Notes under the pieces: model-generated
The model's database searches: none
What the model saw: the letters and a program-made list of their open reading frames with translations, nothing else
Told to the model about the DNA's origin: nothing
NCBI GenBank assembly: GCA_934148015.1
Contig: CAKPCU010000004.1
Location: forward strand, 1-64,000
Source of the DNA: an uncultured Bacilli bacterium
GTDB lineage: Bacteria; Bacillota_I; Bacilli_A; RF39; UBA660
Direction of reading: 5' to 3'
DNA length: 64,000 nucleotides
Made by a program: the position numbers and the translations under genes
Shown: positions 54,185-62,565 of the stretch, piece after piece
Numbering within the stretch: position 1 is the first letter of the stretch
How the letters are laid out: the number at the start of each line of letters is the position of its first letter

Positions 54185-54655
54185 TTATCTTCCACTTGTT
54201 ATAGTACCATCTAATGCTAAGTGTATTTTAATTTCAGCCCCAGAACAAGCATCTTCAACAGGACATGTAATACTAGTTACAGAACTAAAATTACTTCCTG
54301 GATTAATAGTAACAGTGTACCCATTTAATTTTTCACCGGTTTTCCATTCTTCTACTTGCATTTTTAAAGTTTCTTCTTTATAAGAACCCTTATAATCATC
54401 TTCAACTACACATTTTTTAGTTGCCTCATTATCATTACATGTCACTAAACTAGCTGTTCCATTGTCCATCTCATTAGCCATTAATTGTGTTTGCATATCT
54501 TTTACTAAAACCTTGTATGCATCAACATAAGAACCCTTTCTTGCTTTATTAATATACTTAACAACGTTACTTACAACGATAGTAATAATAATACCAAGTA
54601 TAACAATAACAGCTAGTAATTCAATTAAAGTAAAACCTTTTTTATTTTTTTTCAT
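54185..54655 (-). CDS. Array pilin D
   Basis: 156 aa. Near-identical to pilin A: same first about 70 codons, same ending ALDGTITSGR, but different patches in the middle (NEATKKCVVEDD versus NSTVSEIKKRVNKND) and near the end (EDACSG versus a longer VVSSSGVKSACAG). The blockwise differences look like variable surface loops or gene-conversion tracts. No clear promoter upstream at 54656-54790. Confidence 0.92.
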   Translation of the reverse strand: MKKNKKGFTLIELLAVIVILGIIITIVVSNVVKYINKARKGSYVDAYKVLVKDMQTQLMANEMDNGTASLVTCNDNEATKKCVVEDDYKGSYKEETLKMQVEEWKTGEKLNGYTVTINPGSNFSSVTSITCPVEDACSGAEIKIHLALDGTITSGR

Positions 54656-54721
54656 AATTTTTTCCTTCTTTCTTTTATTTTTTAAACACTTTTTATCCTT
54701 AAGATAGTTGCTTAAAAAATA
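54445..54721 (-). repeat. Outer inverted repeat, right copy (277 bp)
   Basis: Partner of 51321-51597. The two copies bracket the whole array. Confidence 0.9.
54582..54709 (-). repeat. Shared 128-bp block, copy D
   Basis: Identical to copies A and C, on the minus strand. Confidence 0.9.
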
Positions 54722-54809
54722 AGAATGAATGTTATTTTTAGAGTTGTTTTACTTTCTTTTTCTTATTTATTACTGTATAATTAGATAGTAGGAAATGGAG
54801 GCGAGATAT

Positions 54810-55730
54810 ATGTTATTAATTGGTTCTCATGTATCTTTTAAAAAAGATGATCAATTGCTAGGTAGTTTAAAGGAAGCTTTAAGTTATGGATCTAATTGCT
54901 TTATGTTTTATACTGGGGCTCCTCAAAATACTAGTAGGTGTAATATAGATGATTCATTAACTAAGAAAGCTATTAAGTTAATGGAAGAAAATAATATTGA
55001 TATTAATAATTTAGTAGTTCATGCTCCTTATATTATTAACCTTGCTAATAATGAAAAAGAGCAAAATTATTTATTTGCTATCAATTTCTTAAAAGAGGAA
55101 ATTAAAAGGGTAGAACATCTTGGTGTTAAAAGGCTTGTTTTACATCCAGGGAGCTTTGTTAAACTTGATTTGGTAACTGGTATTAATAATGTTATTAATG
55201 CTTTAAATGAGGTAATAGATGCTAATACAAACGTAAATATATGTTTAGAGACTATGGCAGGTAAGGGTAGCGAGATATGTTTTAAATTAGAGCATATTAA
55301 GAAAATAATTGATGGGGTTAAATATAATGATAAATTAATGGTATGTTTAGATACTTGTCATTTAAATGATGCAGGTTATGATATGAGTAATTTTGATTCG
55401 TTTTTAGATGATTTTGATAAGTTAATTGGGATTAATAAAATAGGTTGTGTTCATGTTAATGATTCTAAAAATATTATTTATTCTAAAAAAGATAGGCATG
55501 AAAATATAGGTTTTGGTACTATTGGTTTTGATTCATTAATTAATATTATATATAATAAAAAATTAGAAGATGTTCCTAAAATATTAGAAACACCTTATAT
55601 AAGTTTGGAAGATAATACAAAGGTAAGAAGTTTGGCACCTTATAAATTTGAAATTGAAATGATTAAGAATAGAGAGTTTAATCCTAATTTATATAGTGAT
55701 GTAAGAAGTTATTATAAAAAAAATAGTTAG
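54810..55730 (+). CDS. nfo: Endonuclease IV (AP endonuclease)
   Basis: 306 aa. TIM-barrel, three-zinc AP endonuclease of base-excision repair: IGSHVSFKK, VVHAPYIINLA, LVLHPGSF, CLETMAGKGSE, VCLDTCHLNDAGYD, HVNDSKN and RHENIGFGTIG carry the metal ligands. ATG 54810 after GGAGGCGAG; an in-frame ATG at 54795 lies before that site. Confidence 0.96.
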   Translation: MLLIGSHVSFKKDDQLLGSLKEALSYGSNCFMFYTGAPQNTSRCNIDDSLTKKAIKLMEENNIDINNLVVHAPYIINLANNEKEQNYLFAINFLKEEIKRVEHLGVKRLVLHPGSFVKLDLVTGINNVINALNEVIDANTNVNICLETMAGKGSEICFKLEHIKKIIDGVKYNDKLMVCLDTCHLNDAGYDMSNFDSFLDDFDKLIGINKIGCVHVNDSKNIIYSKKDRHENIGFGTIGFDSLINIIYNKKLEDVPKILETPYISLEDNTKVRSLAPYKFEIEMIKNREFNPNLYSDVRSYYKKNS

Positions 55731-55776
55731 TTTACTTTGAATGTTTAATTTAGTATAATTGTAAAAGGTGATATAT

Positions 55777-57084
55777 ATGTTTGAAAGTTTAACGGAAAAA
55801 TTAGAAAATGCTGTTAGTAAGTTAAAAGGATATGGAACAATTACAGAGGATAATATCAGTGATGTTATAAGGGAAGTTAGGCTTGCTTTATTAGAAGCTG
55901 ATGTTAATTACAAAGTTGTTAAAGAGTTTACTAATAAAGTAAAAGAAAAGGCTTTGGGCGAAGAGGTTAAAAAGTCTTTAAAACCTGGTGATGTGTTTTT
56001 AAAAATATTAAAAGATGAATTATTAGAATTACTAGGGAATAAAGAATCATCTATTGATTTATCTAGTAATCCTAGTATTATAATGTTAGTTGGTCTTCAA
56101 GGATCAGGTAAAACTACAACTATAGGAAAATTAGGTAATTTACTTAGAAAGAAAAATGCCAAAAAACCTATATTTATAGCAGCAGATGTATATAGACCAG
56201 CTGCAATTGATCAGTTAAAACAATTAGGACGTGAACTTAATATTGAGGTTTATGATGAGGGTCAAAATAACGCAGTTGATGTTGTTTGTAATGGTGTTAA
56301 TTATGCTAAAGAAAAAGGGTATGATTTAATTTTAGTAGATACTGCGGGACGTTTGCACGTTGATGATACTTTAATGAATGAATTAAAGGAAATAGAGGAA
56401 AAAGTAAAACCAAATGAGGTAATATTAGTAATTGATGCTATGATAGGTCAAGATGCAATAAACGTAATTAATGGTTTTAATGATTCTCTTAAACTAACTG
56501 GTACAATTTTAACTAAAATGGATGGTGATACTAAGGGTGGTGTTGCTTTATCTGTTAAGCATTTAACTGGTGTACCAATTAAATTTATTGGTGTATCTGA
56601 AAAATTAGATGGTCTTGATTATTTTGATCCAGAACGTATGGTATCTAGAATACTTGGTAATGGAGATATTATGTCTATAATAGAGAAGGCTGAAGCTGTT
56701 ATTGATGAAAAAGAAGCTATGACTACAGCGAAGAAGATTCAGTCTGGTAAAATGGATTTAGAAGACTTCTTGTCTCAATTAAAGCAAATAAGAAAGCTTG
56801 GACCATTAGAAAACTTAATTAAACTTCTTCCAGGAGCTAGAAAGCTTGGACTTAATAATATTAGTATAGATCCAAAAGAGTTTGCTAAGTTAGAAGCTAT
56901 AATATCTTCTATGACATTAAAAGAAAGAAAAAATCCTGATATTATAAAAGCATCTAGAAAACAGAGAATTGCAAATGGAAGTGGTACATCTGTTCAAGAA
57001 GTTAATAAATTACTAAACCAATTTGAACAAATGAAAAAGATGATGAAGATGATGAAAAATGGTAGTTTTAAGATGCCGTTTTAA
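55777..57084 (+). CDS. ffh: Signal recognition particle protein Ffh
   Basis: 435 aa. N domain, G domain (GLQGSGKTTT at 106-115, ADVYRPAAIDQL, DTAGRL, TKMDGDTKGG) and Met-rich M domain ending MKKMMKMMKNGSFKMPF. Binds signal sequences and 4.5S/6S RNA, delivering ribosomes to FtsY (61203). Not next to ftsY-ylxM, unlike B. subtilis. ATG 55777 after AAAAGGTGATAT. Confidence 0.97.
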   Translation: MFESLTEKLENAVSKLKGYGTITEDNISDVIREVRLALLEADVNYKVVKEFTNKVKEKALGEEVKKSLKPGDVFLKILKDELLELLGNKESSIDLSSNPSIIMLVGLQGSGKTTTIGKLGNLLRKKNAKKPIFIAADVYRPAAIDQLKQLGRELNIEVYDEGQNNAVDVVCNGVNYAKEKGYDLILVDTAGRLHVDDTLMNELKEIEEKVKPNEVILVIDAMIGQDAINVINGFNDSLKLTGTILTKMDGDTKGGVALSVKHLTGVPIKFIGVSEKLDGLDYFDPERMVSRILGNGDIMSIIEKAEAVIDEKEAMTTAKKIQSGKMDLEDFLSQLKQIRKLGPLENLIKLLPGARKLGLNNISIDPKEFAKLEAIISSMTLKERKNPDIIKASRKQRIANGSGTSVQEVNKLLNQFEQMKKMMKMMKNGSFKMPF

Positions 57085-57165
57085 TAAATAAATCAATTTA
57101 CCTAGCAATAACCTATTCAAACATTTAAAAAACTCATACTATAAAGTAGGTAAGGGGGATTTTAA

Positions 57166-57426
57166 ATGTTTTTTAACAAAAAATGTTGCTGTAATCAGCA
57201 AAATAATTGGCAAGAAAATTCTTGCGGATGTGATTCAATAATAGAACAACCTATAGAAAAATGTATTGAAAGAAATATATGTCATAAAGTAGAACATGTA
57301 TGCCCAATACATACTAGAATAATTAATAATCATATATATGAACATACATATAGACCAGAATATACTTGTTCAGAAGAAAATACTGTAACAAATATTGATC
57401 CTGGTTGTTCTGGATTTAATTTTTAA
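57166..57426 (+). CDS. Cys-rich CotD-like protein (possible spore coat)
   Basis: 86 aa with ten Cys (CCC at 7-9; 20, 22, 33, 39, 46, 68, 81) and clustered His/Tyr. The stretch HVCPIHTRIINNHIYEHTY ... NIDPG recalls the CotD family of spore inner-coat proteins. No signal peptide. AAGGGGGAT is the ribosome binding site. CATACTATA lies about 30 bases before the start, matching CATAnnnTA of sigma-K -10 elements; the -35 is not convincing. CotD is sigma-K dependent in B. subtilis and sigK is in this window. Family call moderate. Confidence 0.5.
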   Translation: MFFNKKCCCNQQNNWQENSCGCDSIIEQPIEKCIERNICHKVEHVCPIHTRIINNHIYEHTYRPEYTCSEENTVTNIDPGCSGFNF

Positions 57427-57445
57427 GAAGTATTAACTTCTTATG

Positions 57446-57480
57446 GAAGCTATTATCTGTTGATGATGGTTTCTTTTTTT
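57446..57480 (+). terminator. Terminator of the Cys-rich gene
   Basis: GAAGCTAT / ATGGTTTC stem with G-U pairs, then seven T. Confidence 0.65.
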
Positions 57481-57547
57481 CTAAAAATATATTAATTTTG
57501 ATATTTTTATGATATAATTATTTTGTTACAAAAAGGAGATAAATGAA

Positions 57548-58255
57548 ATGAACTTATTAGATAAAGCTTATGACATATTAAAAGAAAAGATAGTTGAATC
57601 TAGTTGTTATAATGATTATATATATCGTATTATGAATGATGAGGTAATTGGTAAAAAGTTTGACGAAGTAACATCATATGAAAAAGATGGAAAAGTCTCG
57701 TCATTTGCATCTAGTGCTGTAAAAAACGTGGATTTTATAAATGAATTTTCTAAGATATATGGTTTAGATAAAGAATTTTGTAGTATAATATTAAAGGCAT
57801 TTGATAGTAATACTATTACTGAAAAAATTATTAATACTAAATTTATCGAAACTTTATATGGTAATCCAAATAAGGAAGATTTAACAAACATTGATGCTTT
57901 GTTTACTATTTATGAGAGTGTTTTTGGACTTAATTGTTTAACTTTGTTCATTTTAGATGATAAAGCTCTTGATGATAGATTTAGAAGTGTATTTAATACG
58001 TTTGATAAATCTTTAGAATATAATTTTTTAAATATTATAAACAAGGTATATGAGGAAACAAAGGACTTAAAAAATTATGATGATATAAAAGATGTATTTG
58101 CAAATTATGCTGATGACATTATGCCATTTGCATTACCTGGATTAATTAAACAGATAGATGAGCAGGCTAATAAAAATTGCAATTTTAGTAATACTGATAA
58201 TTTAAGAGATAGAGTTGTACAGTTGATTGGCCTAAATGTAAAGAAAAAAATGTAA
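57548..58255 (+). CDS. Unrecognised helical cytoplasmic protein
   Basis: 235 aa, no signal peptide, mostly helical, acidic to neutral, with three scattered Cys (C20, C77, C129 region). No motif recognised. ATG with AAAAGGAG upstream. It lies alone between the Cys-rich gene and rpoZ, each with its own signals. Confidence 0.7.
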   Translation: MNLLDKAYDILKEKIVESSCYNDYIYRIMNDEVIGKKFDEVTSYEKDGKVSSFASSAVKNVDFINEFSKIYGLDKEFCSIILKAFDSNTITEKIINTKFIETLYGNPNKEDLTNIDALFTIYESVFGLNCLTLFILDDKALDDRFRSVFNTFDKSLEYNFLNIINKVYEETKDLKNYDDIKDVFANYADDIMPFALPGLIKQIDEQANKNCNFSNTDNLRDRVVQLIGLNVKKKM

Positions 58256-58271
58256 AGTTTTGTATAATGTA

Positions 58272-58301
58272 TTGATATATGTTTTTAATTAGTTATATAA
58301 T
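58272..58301 (+). promoter_or_regulatory. Promoter of rpoZ
   Basis: TTGATA, 18-bp spacer, TATAAT, about 20 bases before the rpoZ start. Confidence 0.6.
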
Positions 58302-58322
58302 AAAAGTGGGAGTGTGATACGT

Positions 58323-58520
58323 ATGATTTATCCATCTATTGATAAGATTTTAACAAAGGTTGGTTCTAAGTATATGTTGGTTCATATTGCATCTAGAAGA
58401 GCAAAGGAAATGAATGAAACGAATTATTACCAAATGAAAGAATCAGAGTACAAATGTGAAAAGAACATTGGAAGAGCATTAGAAGAAATAATGAAAGACT
58501 TAATACAAATTGAACAGTAA
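58323..58520 (+). CDS. rpoZ: RNA polymerase omega subunit
   Basis: 65 aa from ATG 58323 (GGGAGTG upstream contains the in-frame GTG 58314). MIYPSIDKILTKVGSKYMLVHIASRRAKEM is the omega signature; GRALEEIMKDLI at the C-terminus. Assembly factor for beta-prime. gmk is not adjacent. Confidence 0.92.
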   Translation: MIYPSIDKILTKVGSKYMLVHIASRRAKEMNETNYYQMKESEYKCEKNIGRALEEIMKDLIQIEQ

Positions 58521-58544
58521 TTGTAATTAAGTTTTTTCTTTTTA

Positions 58545-58573
58545 TTTACATTCGAACAAACGTATTGTATAAT
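58545..58573 (+). promoter_or_regulatory. recX promoter with a LexA-like box
   Basis: TTTACA (58545-58550), 17-bp spacer, TATAAT (58568-58573). CGAACAAACGTATT (58553-58566) in the spacer matches the Gram-positive SOS box CGAACRNRYGTTYC at 12 of 14 positions. Transcription would start only a few bases before the GGAGG of recX. Confidence 0.65.
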
Positions 58574-58588
58574 ATTTATGGAGGTTAC

Positions 58589-59356
58589 ATGAAGATACTT
58601 AAATTTAAAAAAATATCAAATGATAAATATAAGTTGTACTTAGATAATAATGAGGAAGTTATTTTGTATGAAGATGTGATAATAAAAAATAACTTATTAT
58701 TAAAAAAAGAAATTGATGCTAAAGGTTTATGTAAGATTTCTAATGAAAATATATATATGGAAGCTTTAACTAAAGCTATTAATTATATTTCTATTAGAAT
58801 GAGAAGTAAAAAAGAAATAGAAGATTATTTAAAAAAGAATAATGTAGATGAAAAAAGCATTGATAAGATTATCATGACACTTATGAAAAAGGGATATATA
58901 AATGATGTTTCTTTTACTAAATCTTATATAAATGATCAATTGCTATTAACTAATTATGGACCTTATAAAATAAAAAATAATTTAATTAAACTTGGTATTA
59001 CAACTGATATAATTGATGATGAAATAAATAAAATAGATAAGAATATAATAAAAGACAGAATAAAAAAAATAATAGAAAAACAATTAAAGATAAAAAAGGG
59101 TAGTAGTAATATGATTAAGATTAAGTTACTTAATTATATGAGTAATTTAGGTTATGATAAGTCTGATATATTGGTGGTACTTTCTTCTTTTTATATTAAA
59201 ACTGATAAAAACATTTTGGAAAAAGAATATAGTAAATTATATAACAAGTATTCTAAAAAGTATGATAAAGAGAAACTTGAGTATTTTATTATTCAAAAAT
59301 TGTATAGCAAAGGGTATACAAAAGAGGAGATTTTGAGCATCAAAAAAAGTGCATAA
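58589..59356 (+). CDS. recX: RecA regulator RecX
   Basis: 255 aa from ATG 58589 (TGGAGG upstream; the earlier TTG is in the promoter). RecX helical repeats: ALTKAINYISIRMRSKKEIEDYLKKN, IIMTLMKKGYINDVSFTKSYI, YGPYKIKNNLIKLGI, IQKLYSKGYTKEEI. Long form typical of Firmicutes. Modulates RecA filaments. A likely LexA box sits in its promoter. Confidence 0.93.
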   Translation: MKILKFKKISNDKYKLYLDNNEEVILYEDVIIKNNLLLKKEIDAKGLCKISNENIYMEALTKAINYISIRMRSKKEIEDYLKKNNVDEKSIDKIIMTLMKKGYINDVSFTKSYINDQLLLTNYGPYKIKNNLIKLGITTDIIDDEINKIDKNIIKDRIKKIIEKQLKIKKGSSNMIKIKLLNYMSNLGYDKSDILVVLSSFYIKTDKNILEKEYSKLYNKYSKKYDKEKLEYFIIQKLYSKGYTKEEILSIKKSA

Positions 59357-59369
59357 AACGCACCTTTAG
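59342..59369 (-). terminator. Terminator of rnjA (shared with the recX end)
   Basis: On the minus strand AAGGTGC / GCACTTTT with a T run; it covers the last codons of recX. Confidence 0.65.
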
Positions 59370-61052
59370 TTAATCTTTTCTAACATCTAGTATAACAGGT
59401 AAGATAATAGGTCTTCTGCCTGTTTTTTCATATACAAATGTTAATATATCACTGATTAGAGCACCTTTTAATTCATTATAGTTAACTTGTTTTTTTGTTA
59501 ATTCTTTGTTTACTGTAATTGTTGCAACGTGTTCTATTTCATTTAATAGAGCTTCGTTTTCATTAACTAAAATAAATCCTCTTGTAGTAATATTTATTTT
59601 ACCAAGTAATATGTGTTTAGACATATCTATATTACATATAGCTACTAGTATTCCATCATTAGCCATTATTTTTCTATCTCTAATTACAATGTTTTTAACA
59701 TCACCAATACGGTTACCATCAACGTATATATCATCTGCACCGATGTTTCCTATGCGTTTTGCACCTTTTTTATTAAGTAAAATAGCATCACCATTACCAA
59801 GTAAGAAAGTTTTTTCTTTAGGTATATCACAGTTAATAGCTAAATCTTGATGTTTTTTAAGCATTCTATACTCACCATGTATTGGCATAAAGTATTCTGG
59901 TTTAAATAATCTAATCATTAATTTTAATTCTTCTTGGTTAGCATGACCAGATGTATGTATTTCATTTTCTGGATTATTTACAAAAACTTCAACCCCTTGT
60001 AAATATAATTGATTAATTGTTTTAGCAACAGAAGCATTATTACCTGGTATTGGGTTAGATGAAAATATAACCGTATCATTTGGTCTTAATTTAATCTGTT
60101 TATGAGTGCCATTAGCTATTCTAGATAGTGCAGCAAGTGGCTCTCCTTGTGACCCTGTACAAAGTAAGCATATTTCTTCTGGTTTTAAAGTATTAGCAAC
60201 TTCTGGTGAAACAAATATTTTATCATCTTTAATGTATCCACCTTCAATAGATATTTCTATATTATTTTCCATACTTCTACCAAATAATGCTATTTTTCTA
60301 TTATTCTTTTTACATGTTTCAACAATGTGTTTAAGTCTGTATATATTAGATGCAAATGTTGCAAGTATTATTCTTCCTTTTTTCTTTTCAAATATTTCTT
60401 GCAATTCTTCTTCTACTTTTGATTCACTCATTGAAAAACCAGGTGATAGAGCATTAGTTGATTCGCTCATTAAAAGTTTAACTCCGCTTTTACCAACCTC
60501 GGCCATTTTATGTATATTTGACATAGGACCAATTGGAGTTAAATCAAATTTAAAGTCTCCTGTTTCGATTATTTTACCGTTAGGTGTTGTAATAATTATT
60601 CCATGTGAATCTGGAATAGAGTGAGTTGTTGCAAAAAATTCTACCGTAAAATGCTTATATTTTACTTTTGTTTTTTCATCATATACTTTTAAGTTATCAT
60701 AGCTGATATTTTTATCTTGTAATTTTCTTTTAATTAAACCACAAGCTTGGTTTGGAGCATATATTACTGGTATGTTAACGCTTTGAAGTAAGTATGAGAT
60801 ACCACCTATATGATCTTCGTGTCCATGAGTTATAAAAAGTGCCTTTATTTTATCTTCATTTTTCTTTAAAAAGGTAAAATCAGGTATAACGTAATCTATA
60901 CCCATAAGTTCATCTTTAGGAAACATTACACCAGCATCTACTATAATTAACTCATCTTCATGCATGAAAGCATACATATTTTTACCGACTTCTCCTAAAC
61001 CTCCTAGTGCAACCACCAAAGTATCAGCATGATTCGTATCAAAAATTTTCAT
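59370..61052 (-). CDS. rnjA: Ribonuclease J
   Basis: 560 aa. Metallo-beta-lactamase/beta-CASP nuclease: THGHEDHIGG zinc site, GDFKFD, beta-CASP motifs ATFASNIYRL, LLCTGSQGEP, SGHANQEEL, PIHGEYRML, and the C-terminal domain. 5'-3' exo- and endoribonuclease central to mRNA decay in Firmicutes. Start ATG 61052 (family-like MKIFDTNHADTLVVALGG), with AAAGGAG 12 bases upstream. Confidence 0.96.
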   Translation of the reverse strand: MKIFDTNHADTLVVALGGLGEVGKNMYAFMHEDELIIVDAGVMFPKDELMGIDYVIPDFTFLKKNEDKIKALFITHGHEDHIGGISYLLQSVNIPVIYAPNQACGLIKRKLQDKNISYDNLKVYDEKTKVKYKHFTVEFFATTHSIPDSHGIIITTPNGKIIETGDFKFDLTPIGPMSNIHKMAEVGKSGVKLLMSESTNALSPGFSMSESKVEEELQEIFEKKKGRIILATFASNIYRLKHIVETCKKNNRKIALFGRSMENNIEISIEGGYIKDDKIFVSPEVANTLKPEEICLLCTGSQGEPLAALSRIANGTHKQIKLRPNDTVIFSSNPIPGNNASVAKTINQLYLQGVEVFVNNPENEIHTSGHANQEELKLMIRLFKPEYFMPIHGEYRMLKKHQDLAINCDIPKEKTFLLGNGDAILLNKKGAKRIGNIGADDIYVDGNRIGDVKNIVIRDRKIMANDGILVAICNIDMSKHILLGKINITTRGFILVNENEALLNEIEHVATITVNKELTKKQVNYNELKGALISDILTFVYEKTGRRPIILPVILDVRKD

Positions 61053-61154
61053 TATTAAATTTAAACTCCTTTCATAAATTATTAACAAAAAAGAATTAAC
61101 TATAAGATTATACTATTTTTTTAATAGTTTGTCCATTGCCTTATTAACTAATCT

Positions 61155-61183
61155 TTGCATACTATGTAAAATTATAGTATAAT
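61155..61183 (+). promoter_or_regulatory. Promoter of ftsY
   Basis: TTGCAT, 17-bp spacer, TATAAT. Confidence 0.65.
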
Positions 61184-61202
61184 AGCTAATAGGGTGATAT
61201 TA

Positions 61203-62174
61203 ATGGGAATATTTGATAAGATTAAAAATGTGTTTAAAAAAGAAGATAAATCCGTTGAAACATATGATAAGGGTTTATCTAAAACAAGAAAAAGTTTTGT
61301 TAATAAACTTGCTAATTTATCTAAAGAATATAATGAGATAAACGATAATTATTTTGAAGAATTAGAAGAATTACTTATTAATGCTGATATAGGTGTTAAT
61401 ACCGTAATGAACTTTATGGATAAACTTCAAAAAAGAGTGTTAAAAGAAAAAATAACTGATCCTAATATGTTAACAGAAATAATAGTAGATGAATTATTTA
61501 TAATATATGTTAATGAAGATATCTTAATTAATAAGATTAATTATAATGATAATGGTCCAACTGTTCTTTTATTTGTTGGTGTAAATGGAGTTGGCAAAAC
61601 AACTACGATAGCAAAACTAGCTTCTAAATTTAAAGATGAAGGAAAAAAAGTTTTGTTAGTTGCAGCAGATACTTTTAGAGCAGGAGCTAAAGAACAATTA
61701 ATATCTTGGGCTAAACGTATAGATTGCAGCGTTGTAAGTGATGATAAAACTTATGATCCTGCAAGCGTTGTATATCAAGGACTTGAAAAGGCTGTAAATG
61801 ATAAATATGATATGGTTTTAATTGATACTGCGGGACGTCTTCAAAATAAAGTTAATTTAATGAAAGAATTAGAAAAGATAAATAATGTTGCAAGTAAAAT
61901 AATTCCTGATGCACCACATGAAACTTTTTTAGTAATAGATGCAACAACGGGACAAAATGGTATTAGTCAAGCTAAATCTTTTAAGGAAATAACTAATTTA
62001 ACAGGAATTATTTTAACAAAGTTAGATGGTACTGCAAAAGGTGGTATAGTTTTAGCAATAAAAGAAGAAGTTGGTGTTCCAGTTAGATATATTGGATTAG
62101 GTGAGAAAAAAGAGGATTTGCAAGTGTTTGATATAGAAAAATATATATATGGTTTATTTAAGGATATGATGTAA
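61203..62174 (+). CDS. ftsY: Signal recognition particle receptor FtsY
   Basis: 323 aa from ATG 61203 (AGGGTGATATTA upstream contains an in-frame GTG). Short acidic N-terminus, NG domain: GVNGVGKTTT (126-135), AADTFRAGAKEQL, DTAGRLQNKVNLM, TKLDGTAKGG, YIGLGEKKEDLQVF. Membrane receptor for Ffh. Followed after 1 base by ylxM. Confidence 0.97.
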   Translation: MGIFDKIKNVFKKEDKSVETYDKGLSKTRKSFVNKLANLSKEYNEINDNYFEELEELLINADIGVNTVMNFMDKLQKRVLKEKITDPNMLTEIIVDELFIIYVNEDILINKINYNDNGPTVLLFVGVNGVGKTTTIAKLASKFKDEGKKVLLVAADTFRAGAKEQLISWAKRIDCSVVSDDKTYDPASVVYQGLEKAVNDKYDMVLIDTAGRLQNKVNLMKELEKINNVASKIIPDAPHETFLVIDATTGQNGISQAKSFKEITNLTGIILTKLDGTAKGGIVLAIKEEVGVPVRYIGLGEKKEDLQVFDIEKYIYGLFKDMM

Positions 62175-62175
62175 T

Positions 62176-62487
62176 ATGGAAAGTAGACAAAGAATTATAA
62201 TTTTATATGATTATTATGGGGAATTATTAAGTGATGATAATAAAAAATATTTTGAAGACTATTATTTTGATAATTTATCATTAGGTGAGATTGCTGAAAA
62301 TAATTCTATTAGTAGAAATGCTATACATAAACATATAAAAAATGCTATAGAAAAATTAGAATTTTATGAAGAAAAACTTAAATTGTATGAAAAAGATAAG
62401 AAGATTGATGAATTAATAAAATGTATATCAAATGATGATGAGAAAGACATTGTAATTAAGTTTATAGAAAAGTATAAAATGATGTAA
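62176..62487 (+). CDS. ylxM: YlxM/UPF0122 helix-turn-helix protein
   Basis: 103 aa. QRIIILYDYYGELLSDDNKKYFEDYY...SLGEIAENNSISRNAIHKHIKNA: sigma-70 region-4-like HTH, usually between ftsY and ffh. An SRP-linked regulator in annotations. Here it follows ftsY but ffh is 5 kb upstream. Confidence 0.92.
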   Translation: MESRQRIIILYDYYGELLSDDNKKYFEDYYFDNLSLGEIAENNSISRNAIHKHIKNAIEKLEFYEEKLKLYEKDKKIDELIKCISNDDEKDIVIKFIEKYKMM

Positions 62488-62565
62488 ATTGTTGTAAAAA
62501 GTATATTAATAGAATAAATTTTATGATATAATATTATCGTAAGTTGAATAGAAAGGGTGTTATAT

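Larger units (their letters stand above)
51321..54721. other. Four-cassette pilin inversion array (putative shufflon)
   Basis: Order: pilin A (+), terminator, pilin B (-), recombinase (+), promoter (+), pilin C (+), terminator, pilin D (-). The right half is an inverted copy of the left: D is nearly A, C resembles B. All four genes share a 128-bp block; the arrangement lets inversions place each pilin behind the single strong promoter. See the findings for the logic; switching itself is inferred. Confidence 0.75.

Noticed and set aside
51321..54721. The pilin/recombinase region as a prophage or integrative element
   Set aside because: No phage, relaxase or excision genes and no tRNA target; all flanking genes are pilins in inverted copies, so a local DNA switch explains it better.
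53535..54810. GGAGGCGAGAT shared before the 11-codon frame and before nfo as a duplication scar
   Set aside because: Only 11 bases match and they are mostly ribosome binding site; flanks differ completely.
60106..60624. 172-codon plus-strand frame inside rnjA
   Set aside because: Antisense shadow of a well-conserved RNase J; no start signals.
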